Position numbers and translations under genes: made by a program
Notes under the pieces: generated by a model
What the model saw: the letters and a program-made list of their open reading frames with translations, nothing else
Databases searched by the model: none
Told to the model about the DNA's origin: nothing
Shown: positions 45,394 to 54,715 of the stretch, piece after piece
Layout: the number at the start of each line of letters is the position of its first letter
Position numbering within the stretch: the stretch's first letter is position 1
Assembly (NCBI RefSeq): GCF_003696315.1
Contig: NZ_RFFN01000010.1
Location: 1 to 64,000, forward strand
Reading direction: 5' to 3'
DNA length: 64,000 nucleotides
Source: Pseudomonas songnenensis
GTDB lineage: Bacteria > Pseudomonadota > Gammaproteobacteria > Pseudomonadales > Pseudomonadaceae

Positions 45394-45797
45394 ACCGCAC
45401 TGCTGCCCGCCGCCAGCTCGCACGTGACGGCTGGCTGCATACACTGCTGATGGTGCTGCCTGTGCTGGTCCTTGGGCGTACATCGGTGGTGTTTGCCGAT
45501 TGGGGGTTGCCACTCTTCGCTGCTGGCCTGGTTTCGCTGTTCTTCAGCCTGCGGGCCTTCACCGCCTTCAAACATGCACTGATTGCTACCGAACAGGCGC
45601 TGGACAGCCCTGGCGAGGCGGAAGCCTGGGCGCGTTTGCGCCGTGTTCGCCGTCGCGGCCTGCTGATCGCATCGCTGCCCGCCTGGCTCGCGGCCGCCGG
45701 GGCCCTGCTGGGCATGGAGCCGGTCGCCCGCCTGTTGCTGGTATTCGGCAGCCTGGTCTTGCTGGTGCTCTACCGCATTCCGCGGCAATTGCATTGA
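45390..45797 (+). CDS. Small conserved membrane protein
   Basis: A 135-residue protein with GTG start overlapping the ribA stop by 4 bp. About four hydrophobic segments are seen (about 18-32, 38-58, 90-105, 112-130), with a basic middle loop ([13 protein letters not shown]). I do not recognise a family. Tight spacing on both sides places it in a ribA-membrane protein-btuF-like operon. Confidence 0.7.
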   Translation: MNRTAARRQLARDGWLHTLLMVLPVLVLGRTSVVFADWGLPLFAAGLVSLFFSLRAFTAFKHALIATEQALDSPGEAEAWARLRRVRRRGLLIASLPAWLAAAGALLGMEPVARLLLVFGSLVLLVLYRIPRQLH

Positions 45798-46597
45798 TGC
45801 GACGTCTACTCCTCGCTGCGCTGATTTCCCTGGCGTCATTGCCTGCGTTGGCTGCTGAGCGGGTGGTGAGTCTGGCGCCATCGCTCAGCGAGATCATGCT
45901 CGAACTCGATGCTGCCGACCGGCTGGTTGGCGTCCTGGATGGTGGCGAGCGCCCTGCCGAGCTGCAGTCAGTGCCTTCGGTTGGGCGCTACGGCCAGGTG
46001 GAGATGGAAACCCTGCTCAGCCTGCGCCCTGATCTCGTGCTGCTCTGGCCGGATAGCGTGCCGCGCAGCCAGCGCGAACAGCTACAGCAATTCGGTATTC
46101 CGGTGCTGGTTGTCGAACAAACCCGGCTCGAAGGACTGGCCGAACAATTCGTTGTGGTTGGTAATGCCGTAGGCCGCGCCGAACAAGGCGAGCGGCTGGC
46201 GGAGCAATTTCGCGCAGGCCTTGCCGAGTTACGCAGCCATTACCTGCGCGCGGAGCCACTGCGGGTGTTCTACCAGATCTGGAATCGCCCGCTTTATACC
46301 CTCGGCGGTCGGCAGATCATCAGCGAAGCGATCGAGGTGTGTGGGGGACAGAATGTTTTCGCCGACCTGACCCTGGCGGCACCTCAGGTCAGCGTCGAAG
46401 CCGTGCTTGCCCGCGATCCCGAGGTCATCCTCGCCGGTAGCGGTGCGCAGCTGGATGAGTGGCAGGCCTGGCCGCAGCTTAGTGCCGTGCGCAGCGGTCG
46501 ACTGCTTGAAGTGCCCGACAAGGGCCTGGAGCGGCCGAGCTTCCAGATGCTGGGGGCGATCCGGAAGCTCTGCGAAGTGATGGCGGCAGCGCCCTGA
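45797..46597 (+). CDS. btuF: BtuF-like periplasmic cobalamin-binding protein
   Basis: A 266-residue class III substrate-binding protein with a signal peptide (about 1-19) and the BtuF/FepB-type fold: RVVSLAPSLSEIMLELDAADRLVGV at the start, METLLSLRPDLVLLW and the long backbone helix. The convergent neighbour is btuB under a B12 riboswitch, which supports a corrinoid substrate. Haem or siderophore binding cannot be excluded. Its ATG overlaps the preceding stop (TGATG). Confidence 0.82.
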   Translation: MRRLLLAALISLASLPALAAERVVSLAPSLSEIMLELDAADRLVGVLDGGERPAELQSVPSVGRYGQVEMETLLSLRPDLVLLWPDSVPRSQREQLQQFGIPVLVVEQTRLEGLAEQFVVVGNAVGRAEQGERLAEQFRAGLAELRSHYLRAEPLRVFYQIWNRPLYTLGGRQIISEAIEVCGGQNVFADLTLAAPQVSVEAVLARDPEVILAGSGAQLDEWQAWPQLSAVRSGRLLEVPDKGLERPSFQMLGAIRKLCEVMAAAP

Positions 46598-46619
46598 GCG
46601 GGCGCGCCGGTAGACGCTG

Positions 46620-48485
46620 CTACAGCGAGGGAGTCCAGGTGATGGCGAATAGCGCGGTACGGCCTTCGGTGTTGTATCCGTAGCGTCCGTTGGCGGTGCT
46701 GTAGGTGGTTTCCGCATAGTCCTTGTCGAACAGGTTGTTCAGCTTCAGGTCCAGCTTCACCTCCGAGCTGGCCTGCCAACTCCCACGCAAGCCAAGCAGG
46801 CCGTAGCCGCCCAGCTCGATGTTATTGTCGGCGTCGTCATAGCGGCCGCTGACGGCTCTCCAGCTAGCGCCCACCGAAAACTCGCCCAGCTGCCGGTCCA
46901 GATCCAGGCTTAGCGTGCGCTTGGCGCGACGGGCGAGTGTATGACCGCTATCGCGATCGCGCGGGTCGATCAGGCCGGCCGCGAGGCTAGCCTGCCAACC
47001 GAACACGTCCTGCCGGAGGGTGGCCTCCAGGCCGTTGATCCGTGCGGTCTGGACATTCTGAGGAATCCAGAAGGCGTCCGAGACGATGGCGTCCTCGATG
47101 TCGGTGCGGTACAGCGACACCTCCAGCGAGCCGCTTTCGCTGTAGCGGTTGCGCCATTGCAGCTCGTAGCTCTTGGACTTTTCAGGTGATAGGTCGGGAT
47201 TTCCGTACCACGCGTCATATAGTTCATTGAATGTTGGAGCGCGGAAGCCTTCGCTGTAGGAAACGACCAGGTCATTGCGAGTATCCAGCGGTACGGTAAG
47301 CGCCGCGTTCCAAGTGTTCTCGCTGCCGTACTGTTCGTTCTTGTCGTGGCGCAGGCCAATCTCTGTAGAAAAGGCGTTGCCGGTATAGCGGTGCTGGATG
47401 AAGGCCGCCTGGTTCCAACGGGAGTCCTGGGCAAAGTCGCTCGAGCTGTGCAGCTGGTCCTCATGCCAATCGGCACCCAGCAACAATTGATGGGCCGGAT
47501 CGAGCTGAAGTGTATTCACCCAGCTGGCCGAGTCACGATAGGTCGAGTAGCTGAAAAACACATAGTCAGGAGCCAGGAGGCTGTCGTTTCCGGTGTCCCG
47601 CTTGTCCTCGCTGTGCCCGACCTCAAGGCGGCTGTTCCAGACATCATTGAGTTTGGCGTCAACGAACCCGGAGATGCTGCTCAACTGGAAATCCACGGTC
47701 GGCTGAAAGCCGTCGAAGGTGTCGTCGAACTCAATTTCGCCTCGCTGATCGAGCGCGCTGACACCCGCCTCGAGCCGATCATTAAAGCGGTGTGCAACGT
47801 TCAGACTGAGCGAACGATTGCGGTAAGCGTCGTCATCGCCATTGGCGCCGAAGCTATCGCGCGTCGCGTCGATACCTTGGGTTTCATCCATCGCGGCCCC
47901 CAGGTTGAAGCGAGTCTGGCCATTCCCACCGGAGAGGTTCAGGCTGCGTTCGAAGGTGCCGTTGCTTCCCGCGCCGAAGCGGACCGCAGGCGCAAGCCCC
48001 TGACCGCTGCCTTGGCGGGTGAAGATCTGCACCACGCCGCCGATGGCATCCGAGCCATACAGCGCCGACCGCGGGCCGCGCACGACTTCGATCCGTTCGA
48101 TCTGATCGGGGCTGAGAAATTCGAGGCTGCTGGTGCCGCTGGAGGTTGCAGCGATGCGCTGACCATCGACCAGAACCAGGGTCTGGGTACTGGAGGTGCC
48201 GCGAAGAAACAGGCCGGTTTGGCTGCCTGCTCCGCCTGTGCGGGTGATGCTTACGCCCGGCACACGTTCCAGCAACTCCGCGACGCTGCGAATCTGCAAC
48301 CGCTCGATATCATCTCGGTTGAATACAGTGGTGGCCGCCGGGGTCTGGTTGCGTCGCTGTGGTTCGCGGTTTGCGCTGACCACCGTATCGGACAGCTTCA
48401 GCGCTTCGTCGCGTGTCAGCTCAGCAGCAAACACCTGCACGCCAGGCAGCAGCGCCACGGCCAGGGCAAGTCGGGACAGTTTCAT
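46620..48485 (-). CDS. btuB: TonB-dependent vitamin B12 receptor BtuB
   Basis: A 621-residue outer-membrane receptor with signal peptide (about 1-20), TonB box-like DTVVSA (about 33-38), plug domain (about 45-155, ELLERVPGVSITRTGGAGSQTGLFLRG and VVRGPRSALYGSDAIGGVVQIFT) and a beta-barrel ending in ALFAITWTPSL. The length and plug resemble BtuB. The cobalamin riboswitch upstream fixes the ligand class. It needs a TonB system, one of which is encoded at 24718-29615. Confidence 0.93.
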   Translation of the reverse strand: MKLSRLALAVALLPGVQVFAAELTRDEALKLSDTVVSANREPQRRNQTPAATTVFNRDDIERLQIRSVAELLERVPGVSITRTGGAGSQTGLFLRGTSSTQTLVLVDGQRIAATSSGTSSLEFLSPDQIERIEVVRGPRSALYGSDAIGGVVQIFTRQGSGQGLAPAVRFGAGSNGTFERSLNLSGGNGQTRFNLGAAMDETQGIDATRDSFGANGDDDAYRNRSLSLNVAHRFNDRLEAGVSALDQRGEIEFDDTFDGFQPTVDFQLSSISGFVDAKLNDVWNSRLEVGHSEDKRDTGNDSLLAPDYVFFSYSTYRDSASWVNTLQLDPAHQLLLGADWHEDQLHSSSDFAQDSRWNQAAFIQHRYTGNAFSTEIGLRHDKNEQYGSENTWNAALTVPLDTRNDLVVSYSEGFRAPTFNELYDAWYGNPDLSPEKSKSYELQWRNRYSESGSLEVSLYRTDIEDAIVSDAFWIPQNVQTARINGLEATLRQDVFGWQASLAAGLIDPRDRDSGHTLARRAKRTLSLDLDRQLGEFSVGASWRAVSGRYDDADNNIELGGYGLLGLRGSWQASSEVKLDLKLNNLFDKDYAETTYSTANGRYGYNTEGRTALFAITWTPSL

Positions 48486-48495
48486 TCTTGGAATT

Positions 48496-48521
48496 CCTCA
48501 AAAGATCGCAGACTTTTGAGG
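48496..48521 (-). promoter_or_regulatory. Hairpin enclosing the btuB ribosome-binding site
   Basis: On the btuB strand CCTCAAAAG and CTTTTGAGG form a perfect 9-bp stem with an 8-nt loop. The GAGG at its 3' end is the btuB ribosome-binding site, 10 nt before the ATG. It fits an expression platform for the upstream B12 riboswitch acting on translation. Confidence 0.7.
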
Positions 48522-48594
48522 AGGGCAGGAACAAGCGCGGGGATGACGGGCAGCAGCGCTTGACGGTGCTGCCCTCCGCAACACCAGTCGAATC

Positions 48595-48760
48595 CGTCAG
48601 GCCGGTCTCCGGGCTTTCGACACGCATCACGCTCACCTTCCCATGTCGGAACACAGTGGCTGTGGAGCGGACGGCGATCCCTGAGGATCGCGGTCGATTA
48701 CCGTTGCGGGGGCAGCGCCGGCCTTGCTCATCGAGCGCACCGGCTTCCCGTTTAATGCGG
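48595..48760 (-). ncRNA. Cobalamin (B12) riboswitch upstream of btuB
   Basis: Read on the minus strand, the expected pieces occur in order: GGGAAGCCGGTGCG near the 5' end, GCTGCCCCCGCAACGGTAAT, the B12 box AGCCACTGTG, GGGAAGGTGAGCGTGATG and AGCCCGGAGACCGGCCTGAC at the 3' end. The aptamer ends about 110 nt before btuB. High adenosylcobalamin should reduce BtuB synthesis. Confidence 0.93.
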
Positions 48761-48779
48761 ACCTTGCGGTCGTGCACAC

Positions 48780-49042
48780 CTGGGCGGATAAGAAAACGCG
48801 CGAACCTTACGGCTGGTGCTGGGGAAACACAAGCGGACGAATGGCCGCAAGGTCAGTGCTTTCCAAGCAAAGCCGCGTCCCAGGGGCGCTCGGACGTTGC
48901 TCGAAAAACATTCAGCCGCGATGGCGCGCAATGCTTAGCGATCGGCGCTGGCTTGCGGATGGCTGCGTTGGGCTCGAAGCCGCCGAGGTCGTGCCGACCG
49001 TCGCCAAGCGACGGCGGCATGTCCGCGCGACAGCGCCGAGCT
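48780..49042. other. Intergenic stretch with no recognised gene
   Basis: About 260 bp lie between the 5' side of the B12 riboswitch and the sbcC stop. A minus-strand frame (48853-49083) could encode MPPSLGDGRHDLGGFEPNAAIRKPAPIAKHC-like sequence, but it lacks a ribosome-binding site and overlaps the end of sbcC. A small perfect hairpin (ccgtcgc / gcgacgg, 48998-49014) may end the sbcC transcript. The btuB promoter must lie here, but I see no clear element. Confidence 0.5.
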
Positions 49043-52000
49043 TTATGAAAGCCCCCCGACAATCTGCAGATCACTCTGCCCATTGCCCTGACGGCGCACC
49101 TGGATCTGAACCGGGATGCGCTCGTGCATTTCCGCGACGTGGGAAATCACCGCCACCTTGCGGCCCTGGGCCTGCAGCGAATCCAGCGCGTCCATGGCGA
49201 TCTGCAGCGACTCGGGGTCGAGGCTGCCGAAACCTTCGTCGATAAACAGCGATTCGATTTTCAGCTTGCTCGACGCCATCGAGGCCAGGCCCAGGGCCAG
49301 GGCCAGCGAAACGAGGAAGGTCTCGCCGCCGGACAGCGAATGCACCGAGCGCAGCTCGTCGCCCATCTCGGTGTCCATGACCAGCAGGCCCAGCGGACTG
49401 CCGCCGCGCTTGAGCCGATAACGCCGCGCCAGCTGGCGCAGCTGCACATTGGCGTGCTGCACCAGCAGATCGAGGTTGTAGGCCTGGGCGATCTTGCGGA
49501 AGGCGCCGCCGTCGCTTGAGCCGATCAGCGCGGCGATGCGCCCCCAGCGCTGCATTTCGGCGCGCGCGGCGTCGATCTGCGCGAGCAACGCCTGGCTCTG
49601 GCGGCGGCGCTTGTCGTCGTCGAGCAGCTGGGCACGGGTTTCCGCGCAGCGCTGGTCGGCCTGCTCGCACTGCTGCAATTGCTCTGCGTAGCGCAGTTGC
49701 AGCTGTGCGGCATCCGGCGCTTCGGGCTGCTGCTGTTCATGTGCCGTCAGACGGCTGAGGCAGCCGTCGAGGCGTTCGCGGCAGCGGGTCAGGGTTTCGG
49801 CGTTCTGCTGCAGGCGCTGGCGCGCCTCAGCCAGCAGCGCGTCGTCCATCTGCAGCAGCTGGGCGAGGGTGGTGTCGTCCAGCGCCGGATGGCCGGCGCG
49901 CCAGGCGCCCAGTTCCGCGTTCAGCGCGTCGCGTTCCTGCTGCAATTCGGCGTGGCGCTGGCGGCAGTTCTGTTGCTCGCTGAGCAGGCGCGTCAGGCCA
50001 AGTTTGCTCTCGTTGAGCTGCCGATCGATCCCGGCCTGGGTTTGCCGCGCAGTCTGGATGGCCGCGTCCAGCTGATGTTGCCAGGCGCTGGCGCTGCTTT
50101 GCTCGCCAAGGCTGGTCCGCAGCGCCTGCTGGCAGGCGACAAGAAGCTTTTCGCGCTCAGCCAGTCGCACGCTGCAGCCTGCCTGTTTCTCCTGACGATG
50201 GTGCTGTTGCAACTGTTCGTCGCTGCGGCGCTGTTCGCCCTGGCGCAGCTCCTCGCTCAGTTCGGACTGCGCCTGCAGCTGCTGCAGCCGCGTGGCGATG
50301 CTGGCGTCCAGCTGCATAAAGGTCTGCGCCGGGTCTTCGCGCCAGCGCTGCAGTTGCTCGACGGGCAGCAGTTCGGCAAAGGCCGTCAGCTCCTCGTCGA
50401 GTTGTTGGCTATCGCGGGCGAGGGCATCGCGCTGGCGCGCGAGCTGTTGAGTCGCCTCGACACAGGCCTCGCGCGCGGCCTGCCAGGCCTGCTGCAGGGT
50501 TTCGCTGCGCTGTTGCAGGGCGAGCAGTTGCTGCTGACGCTGGCTGGCGCTGGCGATCTGGCCTTTGAGTGCCGTCAGCTGCGTTTCCAACCATGGTGAA
50601 CGCTCGGCTTCCGGCTGCTCAAGCAATCGTGCGTGCGCAGGCAGGGCGAGCAGGCGCGGCGCCAGGGCCTGCAGCTGCGCGTCGACTTCGCTCTGGCGTT
50701 GCTGCGTCTGGCGCAACTGCGTGCTGAGCGCCACATGGCGATCGCGCAGCTCCTGCAGGCGCTGGTCCTGTTCCTGTAACGCCTGCTGCGCGTGCGCGGC
50801 CTCGCTGTCGTCGTGCCGAGCAAGGCTGGCAACCAGTGCATCGGTCTGCTGCCAGGGATGCTCGTGGCTGCCGCAGACCGGGCAGGCCTCGCCGGGCACC
50901 AGTGCCGCGCGCAACGCCTCGACATTCTCGCTGCGCGCCAGACGCTGGCGCTCGAGCACGGCGAGGGTGACCTTGAGCGCCTGCTCGGCGGCATCTCTAT
51001 CAATGCGAACCTGTTTGCCCAGCGGCACCAGGCTGTCCAGTTCAGCCTGCTGGCTGACGTGGGCGTCGGCCAATTCGCGCCGGCTGGCGACGAGCGTCAG
51101 CTGCTGAGACCAGAGCTGCTGCAGCGCATCGGTTTCGCGCTCGGCCTGGCGCCAGTCGTCGAGCTGTCGATGCAGCTGGGCCAGCTGTTCGGCCAGCCCG
51201 ACATCGCTGTCGCGCTCGCGTTGCAGGTTGTCCAGCGCCTCGCGGGCCACATTCTGCTGGGTTTCGGCGGCCTGGGCCTGCGCTTCCAGCGCGGGAAGCT
51301 CGCTCTGGCCGTGCTGCAGGCGTGCCGCCAGCTGGACGGCCTGCTGCAGCCGCGGGCGGTAACCGTCCCATGCCGCACAGAGTGGTTGCAGGGCTGCACT
51401 CGTTTCGAGTGGCTGCGTCAGCGCCGCGAACTGTTCGGCGGTGCGCTGTTGCTGCTGCTCGAGCTGTTTGAGCGTTGCCTCGCCGGCGCTGGCCGCGGCA
51501 TCGGCCTGGACGCTTTCTTCACGGATCGAGGCGAGGTCGGCGTTCAGATGCTGCAGGCGTTCTTCTTCACGGCGCGCCTGGACGAGCCGCGGCTCGGCGT
51601 CCTGGCGCGCCTGTTCGGCCGAACGCAGTTGCTCGCTGGCGGCGCTGCATTGGCTCTGCAGCTCGGCCAGGCGCTGCTGCACGGCCTGTTCCTCATGCTG
51701 CAGGCGCGCCAGGCTGTCGGCGGCCTTGTCCAGCAGCGGGCCGAGATCCTGCTGGCGCAGGAAACGATGGCGTTGCGGCGCCAGTTGCTCGAACAGGTCG
51801 AGGATGCGCCGGGCCTCGGCGAGGTTTTCGCGCTCGTCTTCGGCATCCTGCAGTTGCTGGCGGGCCGCTTCGCGCTCGTTTTCCAGGTGCTGCAGTTCGC
51901 TGAGCCATTGCCGCTGCGCTTCCAGCGCCTTGAGCTGCTGCTGCAGCGCTTTCAGCTCAATGAGCTGGGCCTGATGTTCGCGCTCCAGTTCGTCACGCTG

Positions 52001-52696
52001 CTCCGGCTCCAGCGGTTGCAGGCCGCCGGCCTGCTGCTCCAGACGGGCGAGGCCTTCCTTCGCCTGCTTGGCGGCCTCGAAGGCGGCCTGGCCGAGGCGA
52101 CTGTAGAGCCCGGTATCGGTGAGCTTTTCCAGGAGGGTGCCGCGCTCGTTGTCGTCGGCCTTGAGGAAGGCGGAAAACTCGCTCTGCGCCAGCAGCACGG
52201 CGCGGGTGAACTGCGCCAGGGTCAGCCCCAGGCGGGCTTCGAGCAATTCCTTGAATTCGCGTTTCTTGCCGCTGGCCAGGAGCGTGCCGCTGTCGAGATC
52301 CGTAAGGCTCTGGCTGCTGGCCTGCAGGCGGCCGTCGATCTTCTCGCGGGCGCGCTTGACCTCCCAGCGTGCGCGGTAGCGGTGGCCGTCGACGCCGACG
52401 AAATCGACCTCGGCGTAGCCGCTGCCACAGCCACGGCGCAGCAGATTGCGCTCGTCGCCACCGCCGATTTCGGCTTCCACGTCGGGGACCTTGTTCAGCG
52501 GCGAGACGCTGTCGAGTCGCGGCGTGCTGCCGAACAGCGCCAGGCACAGGGCGTCGAGAATGGTGCTCTTGCCGGCACCGGTGGGCCCGGTGATGGCGAA
52601 CAGCCCGGCGCTGGCCAGGGGTTCGGCGGTGAAGTCGATGACCTGCTCACCAGCCAGCGACGCCAGGTTCTTCAGGCGGATGGCGAGGATTTTCAT
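49043..52696 (-). CDS. sbcC: Exonuclease subunit SbcC (Rad50-like)
   Basis: A 1217-residue SMC/Rad50-type ATPase. Walker A is at about residues 37-45 (GPTGAGKST). Very long Gln/Leu/Ala-rich coiled coils follow. The zinc-hook CxxC occurs in the middle (GEACPVCGSHEHPW). The C-terminal ABC signature VHSLSGGETFLVSLALALGLA and Walker B ESLFIDEGFGSLD are intact. With SbcD it cuts hairpins and protein-blocked DNA ends, notably at long palindromes. It overlaps sbcD by 4 bp. Confidence 0.96.
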   Translation of the reverse strand: MKILAIRLKNLASLAGEQVIDFTAEPLASAGLFAITGPTGAGKSTILDALCLALFGSTPRLDSVSPLNKVPDVEAEIGGGDERNLLRRGCGSGYAEVDFVGVDGHRYRARWEVKRAREKIDGRLQASSQSLTDLDSGTLLASGKKREFKELLEARLGLTLAQFTRAVLLAQSEFSAFLKADDNERGTLLEKLTDTGLYSRLGQAAFEAAKQAKEGLARLEQQAGGLQPLEPEQRDELEREHQAQLIELKALQQQLKALEAQRQWLSELQHLENEREAARQQLQDAEDERENLAEARRILDLFEQLAPQRHRFLRQQDLGPLLDKAADSLARLQHEEQAVQQRLAELQSQCSAASEQLRSAEQARQDAEPRLVQARREEERLQHLNADLASIREESVQADAAASAGEATLKQLEQQQQRTAEQFAALTQPLETSAALQPLCAAWDGYRPRLQQAVQLAARLQHGQSELPALEAQAQAAETQQNVAREALDNLQRERDSDVGLAEQLAQLHRQLDDWRQAERETDALQQLWSQQLTLVASRRELADAHVSQQAELDSLVPLGKQVRIDRDAAEQALKVTLAVLERQRLARSENVEALRAALVPGEACPVCGSHEHPWQQTDALVASLARHDDSEAAHAQQALQEQDQRLQELRDRHVALSTQLRQTQQRQSEVDAQLQALAPRLLALPAHARLLEQPEAERSPWLETQLTALKGQIASASQRQQQLLALQQRSETLQQAWQAAREACVEATQQLARQRDALARDSQQLDEELTAFAELLPVEQLQRWREDPAQTFMQLDASIATRLQQLQAQSELSEELRQGEQRRSDEQLQQHHRQEKQAGCSVRLAEREKLLVACQQALRTSLGEQSSASAWQHQLDAAIQTARQTQAGIDRQLNESKLGLTRLLSEQQNCRQRHAELQQERDALNAELGAWRAGHPALDDTTLAQLLQMDDALLAEARQRLQQNAETLTRCRERLDGCLSRLTAHEQQQPEAPDAAQLQLRYAEQLQQCEQADQRCAETRAQLLDDDKRRRQSQALLAQIDAARAEMQRWGRIAALIGSSDGGAFRKIAQAYNLDLLVQHANVQLRQLARRYRLKRGGSPLGLLVMDTEMGDELRSVHSLSGGETFLVSLALALGLASMASSKLKIESLFIDEGFGSLDPESLQIAMDALDSLQAQGRKVAVISHVAEMHERIPVQIQVRRQGNGQSDLQIVGGLS

Positions 52697-53928
52697 CGCT
52701 CAATCTCCTCATCGGCGAACTCGACCCGTTGCAGCAGGGTGGCGAAATCGTCCAGCGCCTGTTCATCCGCCGGGTTGCCGTACTGTTCTTCCCAGGCGCG
52801 TGCGAACAGCTCCTGCGGGGTGATCTGGTCGAGGCCGAGCAGCACGTCCGATTCCGTTTCGCCGCGCTTGCCGGCGTATTCGCTGGCGATGCGCACCAGC
52901 CGGCAGGCCTTGCCGGTTATCGCGGTTTCGATGCGCTGGCGCAGGTCCGGCAGCGGCTCGTCGAGCAGCACGCGTACCTCCAGCCAGGGCAGGTATTCGT
53001 CGAACAGGCCGGTGGGCGGCAGCGCCTCCAGCGCGGCGATTACCTCGGCCAGCGGGGCGCGGCCGATGCGGATCATCTCCACCGCACGCGGCACCGCCAG
53101 GCTGTCGACCTGCGCCAGCTGCTCGCCGTCGAGTTCGACCAGCAGCACCTGATGCGGGTAGTTGACCTCCGCGAAGGACAGCGGCAGCGGCGAGCCGCTA
53201 TAGCGGATGCGCGGCTGCCCGGCGACCTGCTGCGGCTTGTGCAGGTGGCCGAGGGCGACGTAGGCGACGGACTCGGGAAACAGGCTGGCCGGCAGGGCCT
53301 CGGCGTTGCCGATGACGATGTTGCGCTCGGACTCCTCCGACACCACGCCGCCGGCCATGTGCGCATGGCTCATGGCGACCAGCGCCTGGCCGGGCTGGCG
53401 TGCGGATTCGGCGGCGTCGATGAGGCGTTCATGCACCTGGCGAATGCCGGCCATGTAGTCGTCGCCCAGCGTCATTCCGGTGACCTCGGCCGGGCGCAGG
53501 AAGGGCAAGGTGAGGCACCAGGCGGCGGTGTTGCCAGCGGCGTCGTGCAGCGGCACCAGCAGCCGCTGGTGGTCCAGCTGGCCCTCGGCGACCCAGCTGA
53601 TGCGGCCGATGGCATGGGCATTGAGGCGCCTCATCAACGGTGCCGGCAGCTCAATGCGCCCGCCCGAGTCGTGGTTGCCGGCGATCATCACGATGTCCAG
53701 CTGCGGGAGCTTTTCGTGGGCGCGGACGATGAAGTCATAGAGGCGCTCCTGGGCCTTGAGTGGCGGGTTTACCGTGTCGAACACGTCGCCGGCGATCAGC
53801 AGGGCGTCGGCGCGGTGGGTGATCAACTGGTCGAGCAGCCAGGCGAGGAATTGCGCGTGTTCGTAGTCGCGGTCCTGGCCGTGGAGGGTCTGGCCGAGGT
53901 GCCAGTCGGAGGTGTGGATCAGGCGCAT
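52693..53928 (-). CDS. sbcD: Exonuclease subunit SbcD (Mre11-like)
   Basis: A 411-residue metallophosphoesterase nuclease with the motifs HTSDWHLGQ (Asp8, His10), LIAGDVFDTVNPP, MIAGNHDSGGR and SHAHMAGG...ALGHLHKPQ. I start at MRLIHTSDWHLG. The frame is open for 57 more codons upstream, but that segment lies in repeat sequence. It forms an operon with sbcC. A large inverted repeat, the kind of structure SbcCD acts on, begins only about 150 bp upstream. Confidence 0.96.
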   Translation of the reverse strand: MRLIHTSDWHLGQTLHGQDRDYEHAQFLAWLLDQLITHRADALLIAGDVFDTVNPPLKAQERLYDFIVRAHEKLPQLDIVMIAGNHDSGGRIELPAPLMRRLNAHAIGRISWVAEGQLDHQRLLVPLHDAAGNTAAWCLTLPFLRPAEVTGMTLGDDYMAGIRQVHERLIDAAESARQPGQALVAMSHAHMAGGVVSEESERNIVIGNAEALPASLFPESVAYVALGHLHKPQQVAGQPRIRYSGSPLPLSFAEVNYPHQVLLVELDGEQLAQVDSLAVPRAVEMIRIGRAPLAEVIAALEALPPTGLFDEYLPWLEVRVLLDEPLPDLRQRIETAITGKACRLVRIASEYAGKRGETESDVLLGLDQITPQELFARAWEEQYGNPADEQALDDFATLLQRVEFADEEIER

Positions 53929-54076
53929 GGGCTCAGGCTCATTGTGGGCGGGTGCAGTGGCGAGCCGCTGGCGTGGGTTGTGCGGCGGGTGGTTGCGTCG
54001 GATGTAAGGCTTGTGGAACTCGTGACTGTCGCGGGCTTCGGCGGACGGTTTGGACGCCCCGCGCTTTCCTCGGCCC

Positions 54077-54306
54077 GGACTACAGGTTGCGCCTTGCACG
54101 GCGCGTCACTTTTTCTTGCTTGGCCAAGAAAAAGTAACCAAAAAGAAGGCCACCCCGACATCCGGGTTTTGCTTCGCAAAACTTCCCTCCCTCCGGCGCT
54201 GCTCCGGGGGCCGTCGCGAAGGGACGTCCCTGTCCCTTCGCTCCTCGCTCGGCGTCCATGCCTCGCGTCCCCCTGCGCAGCACCTACGCTCGGCCTCCTG
54301 AAGGGG
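54077..54306 (+). repeat. Left arm of a large imperfect inverted repeat
   Basis: The arm starts with a 28-bp stretch (54077-54104, beginning ggactacaggttgcgcc) that recurs exactly, in inverse orientation, at 54688-54715. It continues with loosely matching blocks such as catccgggt, cttccctc and, at its inner edge, ggcctcctgaa. Overall similarity to the right arm is partial, roughly estimated by eye at 60-65% in the aligned parts. Confidence 0.75.
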
Positions 54307-54344
54307 AGTCGAGTCCGAGCCGCCTGAAAATTCGCAAACAGCGG

Positions 54345-54365
54345 AACAAGCACGCGTTGCTTGTT
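54345..54365. repeat. Central hairpin of the inverted repeat region
   Basis: A perfect 8-bp stem (aacaagca / tgcttgtt, loop cgcgt) sits in the 92-bp centre (54307-54398) between the two arms. It has no T-tract, so it is not an obvious terminator. Confidence 0.5.
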
Positions 54366-54398
54366 TGTTGACCAAGAAGCTATCAGGCCCCACCGAAT

Positions 54399-54715
54399 GC
54401 CCCTTTCAGGAGGCCGAACGGAATCCGCGCGGAGGGGAGCGAGCGGCATGGATGCCGCGAGAGGCGTAAAGGGCCAAGGATGGCCCTTGTACGCCGGCCG
54501 CCGGAGCGCGGATGGAGTGAGGGAAGTCGAGCGCAGCGAGACCCGGATGCAGGGGCAAGCGTTTTTGCTTACTTTTTTTGGGTCCGGACGTCCGGCGTTT
54601 GGAAAAAGTGAGTCGCCCAGCAGGGCGAAACCAATGCTTCCGCCAGACGGGCCAGTCGAGTGTGAGCGCGGAGCGGAAGCCAGCGAGGCGCCGTGCAAGG
54701 CGCAACCTGTAGTCC
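54399..54715 (-). repeat. Right arm of the large imperfect inverted repeat
   Basis: Read on the minus strand this arm follows the same order as the left arm: the exact 28-bp block (54715-54688), a T-rich ctttttc stretch, catccgggt, cttccctc, gcgctccg and ggcctcctgaa. It has about 90 extra bases near its outer end. Similar modules are a feature of Pseudomonas intergenic regions as I remember them. Confidence 0.7.
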
